Shown here: piece by piece, positions 55,367 through 63,234 of the stretch
Numbering within the stretch: the first letter of the stretch is position 1
How the letters are laid out: each line of letters begins with the position of its first letter
DNA from: Variibacter gotjawalensis
GTDB taxonomy: Bacteria > Pseudomonadota > Alphaproteobacteria > Rhizobiales > Xanthobacteraceae
Assembly (NCBI RefSeq): GCF_002355335.1
Contig: NZ_AP014946.1
Span: forward strand, 4,417,501-4,481,500
Direction of reading: 5' to 3'
Length of the DNA: 64,000 nucleotides
Notes under the pieces: model-generated
Database searches by the model: none
Seen by the model: the letters and a program-made list of their open reading frames with translations, nothing else
Told to the model about the DNA's origin: nothing
Made by a program: the position numbers and the translations under genes

Positions 55367-55621
55367 CTAAGGCTTGCTTACCAACAACAAGGTGTCTCTC
55401 AGACTATCCTCGATTGCACCCCAGGGCCGTTGATCCTGTGAAGTCTCCGTCAAGCCAGTGGCGATTTCAAAACAAACCTGCTCGTTCATGCTGAGATTTG
55501 TTTGATACACGCAGAGACTGGTTCGTCTGGAGAACACTAAGCATGACTCCGCTGCTTTGATCGCCGAGCTGCCCGCTTGGGCAATCGCTTGAATCCGATT
55601 GAGAACATCTAATCCTGACAT
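55367..55621 (-). CDS. Hypothetical protein (weakly supported)
   Basis: An 84-residue frame from ATG 55621 (MSGLDVLNRIQAIAQAGSSA, ending DTLLLVSKP). It has protein-like composition and three cysteines, but no motif I recognise, and no clear ribosome site. It occupies most of the 340-bp gap between the tRNA and the DUF2256 gene, and is divergent from DUF2256. I include it because nothing else explains the stretch; it may be a remnant. Confidence 0.35.
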   Translation of the reverse strand: MSGLDVLNRIQAIAQAGSSAIKAAESCLVFSRRTSLCVYQTNLSMNEQVCFEIATGLTETSQDQRPWGAIEDSLRDTLLLVSKP

Positions 55622-55652
55622 GTTCTTGATCGACAGCACAGTAAGAGGCAGC

Positions 55653-55841
55653 GTGCCAAAAACGAGACTGAAATCCAATTTTCCGCAGAAGGTGTGCTTG
55701 ATCTGCGAACGTCCTTTCGTGTGGCGAAAAAAGTGGAAACGTGTCTGGCAGACAATTGAGACCTGCTCAGAAAGATGTCGCGGGGAAGCTCGTCGACGCC
55801 GAAGGAGCTCGCGTGCGATCGTTAGTGTTTATCCTCGGTGA
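55653..55841 (+). CDS. DUF2256 small zinc-ribbon-like protein
   Basis: A 62-residue protein with the DUF2256 pattern: KVCLICERPFVWRKKWKRVW and TCSERCRG. The cysteines are C15, C18, C38 and C42, likely to bind zinc. The start GTG 55653 has AAGAGG at the right place. DUF2256 genes are often next to photolyase/cryptochrome genes; here the two overlap by 29 bases, which suggests translational coupling and a joint role. Confidence 0.85.
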   Translation: MPKTRLKSNFPQKVCLICERPFVWRKKWKRVWQTIETCSERCRGEARRRRRSSRAIVSVYPR

Positions 55842-57396
55842 TCAGCTCAGTCGAGATATTTCGTCGCTAGACGGTTTTGACGCTCGACATGACGTCGTGT
55901 TGATGGTCGAGGTGGCGGACGAAACGACCTACGTCAAACATCACAAGCAGAAGATTGCGTTGATTTTGTCCGCGATGCGGCATTTTGCCGAGGAGCTGAC
56001 AAGATCCGGGATTGCCGTAGAGTATGTGCGTCTGAACGACCCAAACAACACTGGATCGTTCAGCGGCGAGTTAGCACGCGCAACGTCGCGTTTTAAGCCT
56101 CATCAGATCATCGTCACGGAGCCCGGTGAATGGCGGGTCCGACGCATGATGGATGACTGGTCCGTAGATTTTGATGTTCCAGTAGAAATCCGCGACGACG
56201 ATCGTTTCATGTGTTCGCGCGCTGAGTTTAGGCGCTGGGCGGGCGACCGCAAAAACTATCGCATGGAATTTTTCTACCGAGAGATGCGTCGTCAGTCGGG
56301 TCTTTTAATGGATGACGCGACGCCATGCGGGGACCGCTGGAATTACGATTCCGAGAACCGGAAACGTCTGCCTTCTTCAGAACGACTGCCTAAGCGTTCA
56401 ACGGTTGAGCCGGATGCTATAACTACGGATGTGTTGAAGCTGGTTGCTGAATGTTTTGGCGACCACTTCGGCGATCTTGAAACGTTTGGTTGGGCAGTGA
56501 CGCGGGAAGACGCTCTTTGCGCTCTTGACCAATTCGTCGCAGATTACTTGCCAAAATTCGGCAGCTACCAAGACGCGATGGCTCGTGATGAGCCGTTCGT
56601 TTTTCACGCCGTGCTTTCTCCTTACCTAAACATTGGCCTTCTTAAGCCTAAAGAAGTCTGCTTGGCAGCCGAACGAGCATTCCGCGCAGGACACATTCCA
56701 TTAAACGCTGCGGAGGGCTTCATCCGGCAAGTTCTTGGGTGGCGCGAGTTTGTCCGCGGAGTCTATTGGCTTGAGATGCCGGGTTACGCCGAAACCAACG
56801 CGCTGTCTGCTACGAGACCGCTTCCGTGGTTCTACTGGTCCGGCGATACGGACATGAGTTGTTTGTCCATCACGATCGCTGACACGCGAAGGAATGCTTA
56901 CGCCCATCACATTCAACGATTGATGGTGACGGGAAATTTCGCCCTTCTAACTGGCATAAGACCCTCCGAGATCGAAGAATGGTATCTCATCGTTTATGCA
57001 GACGCGTTCGATTGGGTTGAACTGCCAAACACGCATGGGATGGTGATGTTTGCCGACGGTGGCATGCTGGCATCGAAGCCATATGCGGCATCTGGCGCTT
57101 ACATCGACCGGATGTCTGATTACTGTCGTGGATGCCGCTACAATCCAAAAATAAAGTTGGGCGAAGGCGCGTGTCCGTTCAACCTGCTCTACTGGCGCTT
57201 TATCGCGATGAATCGAGCCGTTCTACAGCACAATCCGCGTATGCGCATCGTGTATAAAAATCTCGATCAAATGTCCGGCCAAAGATTGCAGCAACTTTTT
57301 CGTGAAGCCGACGAATTTCTGAATCAGTTAGACCAGCCAACGCCGCAGCGAGAACAACAAGATCTCTTCAGCTACAATCGCCAACAAATCGAGTAA
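55813..57396 (+). CDS. phrB: FeS bacterial cryptochrome/photolyase, PhrB type
   Basis: A 527-residue protein of the iron-sulfur photolyase group, whose Agrobacterium member PhrB repairs (6-4) photoproducts with light. With the GTG at 55813 as residue 1, the cluster cysteines fall at 350, 438, 441 and 454, which are the PhrB positions. This supports both the start and the assignment. The N-terminal antenna domain begins RSLVFILGDQLSRD; the FAD part includes NAYAHHIQRLMVTGNFALLTG. GAAGGAG precedes the start. Base composition is more AT-rich than the main chromosome here. Confidence 0.93.
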   Translation: MRSLVFILGDQLSRDISSLDGFDARHDVVLMVEVADETTYVKHHKQKIALILSAMRHFAEELTRSGIAVEYVRLNDPNNTGSFSGELARATSRFKPHQIIVTEPGEWRVRRMMDDWSVDFDVPVEIRDDDRFMCSRAEFRRWAGDRKNYRMEFFYREMRRQSGLLMDDATPCGDRWNYDSENRKRLPSSERLPKRSTVEPDAITTDVLKLVAECFGDHFGDLETFGWAVTREDALCALDQFVADYLPKFGSYQDAMARDEPFVFHAVLSPYLNIGLLKPKEVCLAAERAFRAGHIPLNAAEGFIRQVLGWREFVRGVYWLEMPGYAETNALSATRPLPWFYWSGDTDMSCLSITIADTRRNAYAHHIQRLMVTGNFALLTGIRPSEIEEWYLIVYADAFDWVELPNTHGMVMFADGGMLASKPYAASGAYIDRMSDYCRGCRYNPKIKLGEGACPFNLLYWRFIAMNRAVLQHNPRMRIVYKNLDQMSGQRLQQLFREADEFLNQLDQPTPQREQQDLFSYNRQQIE

Positions 57397-57404
57397 AATC
57401 CGCA

Positions 57405-57550
57405 CTTCGACGTCAGAATGCTTGTCCGCTTTGCGCCCCAAGCCGGACGTTCGCTCAAACGCTACCGTCGTCCAGAAGCGGACTTTTCGCCGTTGTCGAT
57501 CTGATGACCGCTATGCGCCCCGAAGCAGACGCGCCGGCTGCAAGCGATTG
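57405..57550. repeat. Degenerate dispersed repeat (Bradyrhizobium-type coding-like repeat)
   Basis: Two direct imperfect units (TCCGCTTTGCGCCCCAAGC and CCGCTATGCGCCCCGAAGC) occur in this gap; a translated frame reads MSALRPKPDV, like the MSALPPKADI spurious proteins that crowd Nitrobacteraceae genomes. It is almost surely not a gene. It separates the photolyase and GST genes, which converge. Confidence 0.45.
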
Positions 57551-57553
57551 ATG

Positions 57554-58171
57554 TCACGCTTTCAACAAGGTCATCCCCGCCCGAACTCCAGGTCGCCTTT
57601 CTAGGCGTTCGGCCCAGGTTTTGATGTGATGGAAGTTGCCCGAGCGCTCGACCAACTGTTTGCGCAGCAAATAGTTAGGGTAGAGCATGATATCCGCAAA
57701 TGAGAACTCGCCGGCGATGAAGTCGCGATCTGTCAATTGCTGATCGACATAGCTGAAGTAGCGAATAAAGCGCTGTTCGAAAATTTCAATCGTAGACTGC
57801 ACCTTCTCTGGCGCAACAACCGCGACCTGCTGCAGCCCGGCGCTCGCACCACCAATATCGGTAGCCGCATGCATAAACCATTGCATTGCTGCGTTGTAGG
57901 TTGTCGTATCGGCAGGAATATAGCGGCCAGCTTTACGGCATGCGTGTAAAACGATCGCACCTGATTGCGCGAGGATGCGCCCTCCTTCTGGCGCGTCATG
58001 ATCGACTATCGTAGGGACCTGCCCGGTTGGATTGATTGCCAGATACTCAGGCGACTTGTTCGCTTTTCTGCTGAGGTCCACTGGGAACACTTTGTGCGGC
58101 AACCCGCATTCGGCCATAGCAAGTGTCGCTCGAAGACCATTCGTCGTCCCCCATGCGTAAACGTCAATCAT
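57554..58171 (-). CDS. Glutathione S-transferase family protein
   Basis: A 205-residue GST. The N-terminal thioredoxin-like domain has INPTGQVPTIVDHDAP, with the cis-Pro, then ILAQSGAIVLH, for the glutathione carboxylate. The C-terminal helical domain includes DRDFIAGEFSFADIMLYPNY. The likely catalytic residue is in WGTTNGLRATL. Substrate unknown. It is the last gene of the minus-strand set, 33 bp from the Bug-type gene, and could be linked to it. Confidence 0.9.
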   Translation of the reverse strand: MIDVYAWGTTNGLRATLAMAECGLPHKVFPVDLSRKANKSPEYLAINPTGQVPTIVDHDAPEGGRILAQSGAIVLHACRKAGRYIPADTTTYNAAMQWFMHAATDIGGASAGLQQVAVVAPEKVQSTIEIFEQRFIRYFSYVDQQLTDRDFIAGEFSFADIMLYPNYLLRKQLVERSGNFHHIKTWAERLERRPGVRAGMTLLKA

Positions 58172-58204
58172 CCTGTTGCCGTCCCGGAATTTGCGCTGGC
58201 TTTG

Positions 58205-59170
58205 TCATTCTACTTTGATGCCGGCTTCTTTGATTAGCTTTGCCCATGCTTCTGCTTGTCCCAAAAGCCAGTTCTTGTACTCAGCGGACGTATTTGCGCG
58301 TGGCTCGACTTTCAGTTGCTCAGCGCGAGCCGCCAGCTCCTTGCTAGTCATGATTTGATTTACGACAGCGTTGATCTTGTTAACGACCTCGTCTGGCGTG
58401 CCGGCGGGTGCAAACACACCCTGTGAAATGAATGACGAGAATCCTGGGAAGCCTGTTTCCGAAATTGTCGGCACGTCTGGCGCAAGCGACGAACGCTCAG
58501 ACGAAGCGATTGCGATAGCTTTGACCTTACCGGCTTTTAAAAATTCTGAAACGCTTGGAAGGCCGCTAAACACCATATCGACATGGCCGCTAATAGTATC
58601 GCTGATCGCTGGACCACTGCCCTTGTAGGGAACGTGTGTAAGCTTAATGCCCGCGTCAGCCTGGAATTTCTCTGCCGTTAGATGCGGGCTACTACCATGC
58701 CCAGCAGACGCGATCGTCAGCTTGCCCGGCTCCTTTTTGGCCGCTTCGAGCACATCGCGAAGGGAATTGAAGCGAGAGTTAGCCGGCACGACGAGCACGT
58801 TGGCAAAGCGAGCTACATCCACAACAGGGATCAAATCTTTCGCCGCATATGGCAAGTTCGGGTAGAGCGAAGGACTGACCGTATAGGCTGAAGCATCCGA
58901 CACGAGCAGAGTTCGTCCGTCGGGAGCCGATTTTGCAACGTGATCTGCTCCGATTGCGCCACCAGCGCCGGGGCGATTATCCACAATGACGGTTTGGTTG
59001 AGCGCTTCTGCAAGACCGGGCGCGATCACGCGTGCAAATAGATCGGACCCGCCGCCGGGATTGAATGGCACAACCAACCGCACGAGCGGCTTCGAGCTTT
59101 GGGCTGACAATACTAACGGTGCTGCAGTCACCAGCGCGGCAAGGCTGAGCGTCAGAAAGCTCTTTTTCAT
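58205..59170 (-). CDS. Bug-type tripartite tricarboxylate transporter binding protein (copy 3)
   Basis: A 321-residue periplasmic binding protein of the Bug family, with a signal peptide (1-23, ending LSAQS). Marks: VRLVVPFNPGGGSDLFARVIAP, DNRPGAGGAIGADHVAKSAPDG, FNSLRDVLEAAKKEPGKLT and THVPYKGSGPAISDTISGHV. Bug proteins bind organic acids and either feed TTT permeases or act in sensing. No TctA/TctB genes are in the window. AT-richer than the others. Confidence 0.92.
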   Translation of the reverse strand: MKKSFLTLSLAALVTAAPLVLSAQSSKPLVRLVVPFNPGGGSDLFARVIAPGLAEALNQTVIVDNRPGAGGAIGADHVAKSAPDGRTLLVSDASAYTVSPSLYPNLPYAAKDLIPVVDVARFANVLVVPANSRFNSLRDVLEAAKKEPGKLTIASAGHGSSPHLTAEKFQADAGIKLTHVPYKGSGPAISDTISGHVDMVFSGLPSVSEFLKAGKVKAIAIASSERSSLAPDVPTISETGFPGFSSFISQGVFAPAGTPDEVVNKINAVVNQIMTSKELAARAEQLKVEPRANTSAEYKNWLLGQAEAWAKLIKEAGIKVE

Positions 59171-59338
59171 GACCTTATCTCCGAAGTTGACAACGGCGTG
59201 TTGGGGTCAGTCGGTGATCTTAGAATGACGAGGCACTAACTCGCCCTGCCCTAAGCCCACCTTTCTTTCTTTGCGCTACTAATTCGAAGCGGCAGACCTC
59301 GATGAGTATGGCCCGCTGAGCAAGTTACGCCAACGTTC

Positions 59339-60325
59339 CTAATTTCCGACCGAGACGCCGCTTTTTTCAATTATTCGCCGCCATGTCGCAAGTTCAGCTT
59401 CGAAACGCGCGCGGTGAGCTGCGGGCGTCCACTCGCTTTCAGGAAAGAATTGCGTGCCAAATGCATCGAATCGCTCGCGGACAAGCTTGTCTTTAAGTGC
59501 AATCTGCAGCGCGCTGTTGAGCTTCTCGATGACCGGCGCCGGCGTCGACGGGGGCGCGTAGAGTGCGTGCCAAAGAGTGAATTCGACTTGCGGTAAACCG
59601 ATTTCTTTCACAGTCGGCAAACTCGGCACTACGGCAAGTCGCTGCGCCGACGTGACGGCGACACCCTTGACGGTGCCGGCCTCCAATTGTGGGACCGCGT
59701 TGGTGGATTGATCGAACAATAGATCGGTCTGGCCACCAACGAGATCGTTCATCGCGGGGCCCGTGCCCTGATAAGCGATCTGCGTCATCTTCACGCCGAG
59801 TGTTTCCTGCAAGAGTAGGATGCAGAGGTGCGAATTCGAGCCAATCCCGCCATGCGCGATGGTAGTCTTCGCACCATCCGCTTTCAATTTGGCGATGAGT
59901 TCGGCAGGCGTTGCTGCCGGATAGTTCTTTCTCGTTGCAAGAACCATTGGTCCCGAGTTGATTAACCCGATCGGTACGAGTTCGGTCGTGACGTAGCCGA
60001 GGTTCTTGTAGAGCGACGCGCCCGCGACCAGCGCGATGTGATGAATCAATATTGTATGCCCGTCGGGCTGCGATTTTGAGAGACGTAAGGCCGCTGCCGT
60101 GCCGCCGGCACCAACGACCGTCTGGACGATGACGGGCTGTCCGAGCGTTTGCGTCATAGATTGTGCAAGCAGGCGCGCGATCGCATCGCTTGGGCCGCCG
60201 GCCGCAAATGGAACGATGATCGTGATCGGCCGGGACGGAAACGACTCGGGCTGCGCCGCCGCAAAGCCGACAACGGCAAAATACCCAGCGACCAAGATAG
60301 CGAGCGCAGATTTCAACCTTCGCAT
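59339..60325 (-). CDS. Bug-type tripartite tricarboxylate transporter binding protein (copy 2)
   Basis: A 328-residue Bug-family binding protein; signal peptide about 1-24 (ending FAAAQ). Marks: ITIIVPFAAGGPSDAIARLLAQ, VVGAGGTAAALRLSKSQPDG, TQIAYQGTGPAMNDLVGGQT and VAVTSAQRLAVVPSLPTVKE. It lies 24 bp downstream of the small paralogue at 60350, so it belongs to that cluster. The gap to the next gene (168 bp) holds nothing else. Confidence 0.92.
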   Translation of the reverse strand: MRRLKSALAILVAGYFAVVGFAAAQPESFPSRPITIIVPFAAGGPSDAIARLLAQSMTQTLGQPVIVQTVVGAGGTAAALRLSKSQPDGHTILIHHIALVAGASLYKNLGYVTTELVPIGLINSGPMVLATRKNYPAATPAELIAKLKADGAKTTIAHGGIGSNSHLCILLLQETLGVKMTQIAYQGTGPAMNDLVGGQTDLLFDQSTNAVPQLEAGTVKGVAVTSAQRLAVVPSLPTVKEIGLPQVEFTLWHALYAPPSTPAPVIEKLNSALQIALKDKLVRERFDAFGTQFFPESEWTPAAHRARFEAELATWRRIIEKSGVSVGN

Positions 60326-60349
60326 GTCTTCCTCCTCGTCGGCGCTGCT

Positions 60350-60718
60350 TTATGTCGTTGCTTGTTGTGCGAAGCGCCGTATTTCATTGAGTAAGCCGAT
60401 GGCCTCGTCGGCTGCCTTTTCGGCGCCCGGCACATCGCCGCGGACATAGACCGGACGCAGGTCTTCGATCTTGGCCAACATCGTGATGAGAGCCTCGTCG
60501 GCCGCAGCGAGCCGGCGGAATTCGTTCACGGTCAGCATGTAGGAATGCAGAATATCCTGATCGTCCTTCGTCACGCCCATGGCGTGATAGGCGAGATTGA
60601 CCCAGTGCGTCGCCGACAGCATGGCAGCCTCGATGCGCATCTCGGCGTCTTCGCTGCGCAGTTTCGCAAGCGACTTCTCGATTCTTTCCGCCTTCTCGCG
60701 GTGCTTGGCGATGTTCAT
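60350..60718 (-). CDS. Small helical protein, paralogue A (unknown function)
   Basis: A 122-residue, mostly helical soluble protein without a signal peptide. I recognise no family. It is related to the adjacent gene at 60715: both begin with M-x-I-x2-HR-[DE]-K, and share T-x2-VN-x-A-x-H-x2-G-[VL]-TK (T37-K51 here; T38-K52 in the other). The start overlaps the other's stop by 4 bases, so the two are translated together. They are part of a cluster of a UxaA-like hydrolase, an Ldh-type dehydrogenase and binding proteins, so a role in that pathway is likely: a regulator, or two subunits of one enzyme. Confidence 0.72.
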   Translation of the reverse strand: MNIAKHREKAERIEKSLAKLRSEDAEMRIEAAMLSATHWVNLAYHAMGVTKDDQDILHSYMLTVNEFRRLAAADEALITMLAKIEDLRPVYVRGDVPGAEKAADEAIGLLNEIRRFAQQATT

Positions 60719-61176
60719 GCCCGAGCTCCACCCAAGCGCGTTTCAAGCAACGCGGCGCAGCGGAGATAAGCTTTGTCGCAGGCGCTGACCGTCTGCCGAT
60801 CAATCGCCATATCACCGCGCGTACACGGGTCGCGATAGTGTTCGATGATCTCCATGACGGTCATCATCTCCGCGATGTCCGGCGGTATCGTTCCAGGAAC
60901 CGGCGGGCGCCCGACGTGAAGCACGTCGCCGAGGGCGCGTAGCTCGGAACGGAACGCGTTGCCGCTATCGCCAGTCGCCACGGAGTAGACACCCGGTTGC
61001 GAGGGAAATGCACTTTCCTCTTTCGTCAGCCCGGCGTGATGCAGCGCTGCATTCACTGCGTTCGTCCCGGCCGTCATCGTGCTCCAGAACCAAAGCTCGA
61101 AATCCTCCAGCGGATCGAGACGCGCGCGCAGACTATTGAGCCGGGCGATCTTGTCGCGATGCGATGTGATCATCAT
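60715..61176 (-). CDS. Small helical protein, paralogue B (unknown function)
   Basis: A 153-residue protein, helical by look, without a signal peptide. It is related to paralogue A over the first 50 residues: HRDKIARLNSLRARLDPLED, then TNAVNAALHHAGLTK, and has its own loop (PSQPGVYSVATGDSG) and a C-terminal part with Cys-x10-Cys (DPCTRGD, VSACDKAYLRC). It overlaps the Ldh gene by 4 bases upstream and paralogue A by 4 downstream. So Ldh, B and A form a tightly coupled unit. Confidence 0.72.
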   Translation of the reverse strand: MMITSHRDKIARLNSLRARLDPLEDFELWFWSTMTAGTNAVNAALHHAGLTKEESAFPSQPGVYSVATGDSGNAFRSELRALGDVLHVGRPPVPGTIPPDIAEMMTVMEIIEHYRDPCTRGDMAIDRQTVSACDKAYLRCAALLETRLGGARA

Positions 61177-62234
61177 GGGAGGCGTCCTGGGAATGCGATG
61201 CCGGCTTTGTCGCCGAGCGCCCGAAGTTCATTTTCGATCGTTGGCGAGAAACTCAGTCCACGGGTGCGTGCCGCGCGCTCTCCGTCTTCACCGCGTTCGC
61301 CCGGAATCCGAGCGCTGTCGCCGGACTCGCGATAGAAATCCATCCAGTGCGACATGTAGCCGGCATACGCGTCGCCCTGGCCGATCAGTTTCGGATTGAG
61401 GAACAAGAAGAAGGCACTCTGCCGCGGCAGCGCTCCGGCGCTGGGAAATTCCATCACGGGTTTGATGTCGGGATGCGCCGGCAAGGCCGCCGCCAAGCAT
61501 TCGATCATCATCGCAAGGGCCATGCCCTTGTAGCCGCCGGTCGGCAGCAGGAGCCCGTCGGCCGCAGCCCGCGAATCCGTCGTCGGCTCGCCATCCGGAT
61601 CGAGTGCCCAACCATCCGGGATTGGCGCGCCGTTGCGGGCCGCAAGCAGGATGTGGCCGCGTGCCGCGACGCTGCACGCCATATCGATGACGAACGGTGT
61701 TGCTCCATCTGCCGCGGGGGCCGCAAACGCAAAAGGATTGTGTCCCAGCGCGCGGCGATGAAAGCCTTGCAGGCCGAGTAGCGGGGGCACGCGTTGGCCC
61801 AGAAAACAGATGAGCCCGCGCTCCGCCGCTTCGAGTGCGAAGATGCCGAGAGCGCCAAGATGGCCTGTCTCGCGAACACTCACCCAAAGGATGGCCTCCT
61901 GGCTCAGCGCTTCGCTCGCCGCATCGACGATGCGGCGCCCCAGCACTTGGCCCAGCGCACCGTCGGCGTCGACCATCCAAACCGATCCGCGCCGGTCGAT
62001 TGCAATGTTCGGCTTCGCATTGAAATCGCCGGCCTCAAGCCGCTCAAGATACGACTTGAGACGAGCCATCCCATGCGTGCCGATCCCCCGCATATCGCTG
62101 CGGAGCAAGATCTCGGCCGTCGCAACCGCATCGCCACCGGGCACACCGGCGGACTGTAGGACCTGCGCGGCCCACGCCGTCAATGCGTCGGTACTGTAGC
62201 GATTTGCGCTTGCGTCAACGGGGGATGGTGACAT
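61173..62234 (-). CDS. Ldh/malate dehydrogenase family oxidoreductase (YlbC/AllD type)
   Basis: A 353-residue NAD(P)-dependent dehydrogenase of the LDH2/MDH2 family, which includes ureidoglycolate, sulfolactate and malate dehydrogenases. The catalytic and NAD marks: MRGIGTHGMARLKSYLERLE, VSVRETGHLGALGIFALEAA, LGHNPFAFAAPAADG, and LLPTGGYKGMALAMMIECLA. Length is normal. It oxidises a 2-hydroxy acid in the catabolic cluster. It overlaps the Bug gene upstream (20 bases) and paralogue B (4 bases). Confidence 0.91.
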   Translation of the reverse strand: MSPSPVDASANRYSTDALTAWAAQVLQSAGVPGGDAVATAEILLRSDMRGIGTHGMARLKSYLERLEAGDFNAKPNIAIDRRGSVWMVDADGALGQVLGRRIVDAASEALSQEAILWVSVRETGHLGALGIFALEAAERGLICFLGQRVPPLLGLQGFHRRALGHNPFAFAAPAADGATPFVIDMACSVAARGHILLAARNGAPIPDGWALDPDGEPTTDSRAAADGLLLPTGGYKGMALAMMIECLAAALPAHPDIKPVMEFPSAGALPRQSAFFLFLNPKLIGQGDAYAGYMSHWMDFYRESGDSARIPGERGEDGERAARTRGLSFSPTIENELRALGDKAGIAFPGRLP

Positions 62235-63192
62235 TGGCTTCCTTGATCGCAGCCGTCAGACGCGCGATCTCACGGTCGTTCTCTTGCGCGAAAGTTTTGC
62301 CGTCCTCCCAGAGGACTTCGTTTCCGATCGACGTCATCTTTTCGACTATCGCGGGATCCTTCATCACGGCGTGCATCTCGCGCTGAAGTCGCGCGACGAC
62401 CTCGGGCGGCGTGCCGGCCGGTGCGAAGAAGCCGTACCACGTCGGAAAGCCGTCGAGATCGACGCCGAGCGCTTCTTTCGCGGTCGGCAACTCCGGGAAA
62501 ATGGCAGAGCGGCGCGGCGACACCACAACGAGACCGCGTGCTTTGCCGGACGCGACAACGGAAACCATTGCGGGAACGGCTGCGGCGCCCGCCGTCAACG
62601 TGTTGCTGAGCACATCGTTGACGATGAAGGTCGCCCCTCTGTAGGCGATATTCTGAATCTGCGAGCCCATCTGTTTGTTGATGAGCTCGATCTCCACTTG
62701 CGGCAGCGATCCGACGCCCGGAACGCCGATGCTTACTTTCTGCGCCGGATCCTTGGCGCCGAGAACGAGGTCCTTGAACGTCTTGTAGGGCGACTCCGTC
62801 GCAACGACGATTACGGTCGGCGCGAAAGCCACTTTAGCGATCGGGACGAAATCCTTGATCGGGTCGTAGTTCACCTTGCTGACGAAGGGCATGACGGTGA
62901 TCGCCGGGTTGGCGGTCACCAGCAAGGTGTAGCCGTCGGGAGCGGCACCCGCGACGAGTGCCGCTCCTATGGCGCCGGTTGCACCCGGCTTGTTCTCAAC
63001 GACGACCGAACGGCCGAACCGCTTCTGCAGTTCGGCCGCCATGATGCGGCCCGTGATGTCGACACCGCCCGCGGGCGGATAGTTCGACACGATGGTGATG
63101 CCGCGAGACGGATAGTCGGAACTCGCGGCCGGCAGGCAAAAACAGAAAACAAAGACGCCCAGCGCTAGGGCAAACGGCTTCCCCCCATGCAT
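62215..63192 (-). CDS. Bug-type tripartite tricarboxylate transporter binding protein (copy 1)
   Basis: A 325-residue Bug-family binding protein; signal peptide about 1-23 (ending LPAASS). Marks: ITIVSNYPPAGGVDITGRIMA, ENKPGATGAIGAALVAGAAPDG, QNIAYRGATFIVNDVLSNTL. The overlap of 20 bases with the dehydrogenase gene downstream supports a shared transcript. The 42 bp to the UxaA-like gene upstream is short. Confidence 0.92.
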   Translation of the reverse strand: MHGGKPFALALGVFVFCFCLPAASSDYPSRGITIVSNYPPAGGVDITGRIMAAELQKRFGRSVVVENKPGATGAIGAALVAGAAPDGYTLLVTANPAITVMPFVSKVNYDPIKDFVPIAKVAFAPTVIVVATESPYKTFKDLVLGAKDPAQKVSIGVPGVGSLPQVEIELINKQMGSQIQNIAYRGATFIVNDVLSNTLTAGAAAVPAMVSVVASGKARGLVVVSPRRSAIFPELPTAKEALGVDLDGFPTWYGFFAPAGTPPEVVARLQREMHAVMKDPAIVEKMTSIGNEVLWEDGKTFAQENDREIARLTAAIKEANVTIPR

Positions 63193-63234
63193 TCCATCCT
63201 CCCGGTTTCCTTTTTTCTGTTCTTATTTTTGTTC

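Noticed and set aside
57422-57604. 60-residue frame reading MSALRPKPDV...
   Set aside because: Resembles the spurious MSALPPKADI-type translations of a dispersed repeat; treated as repeat.
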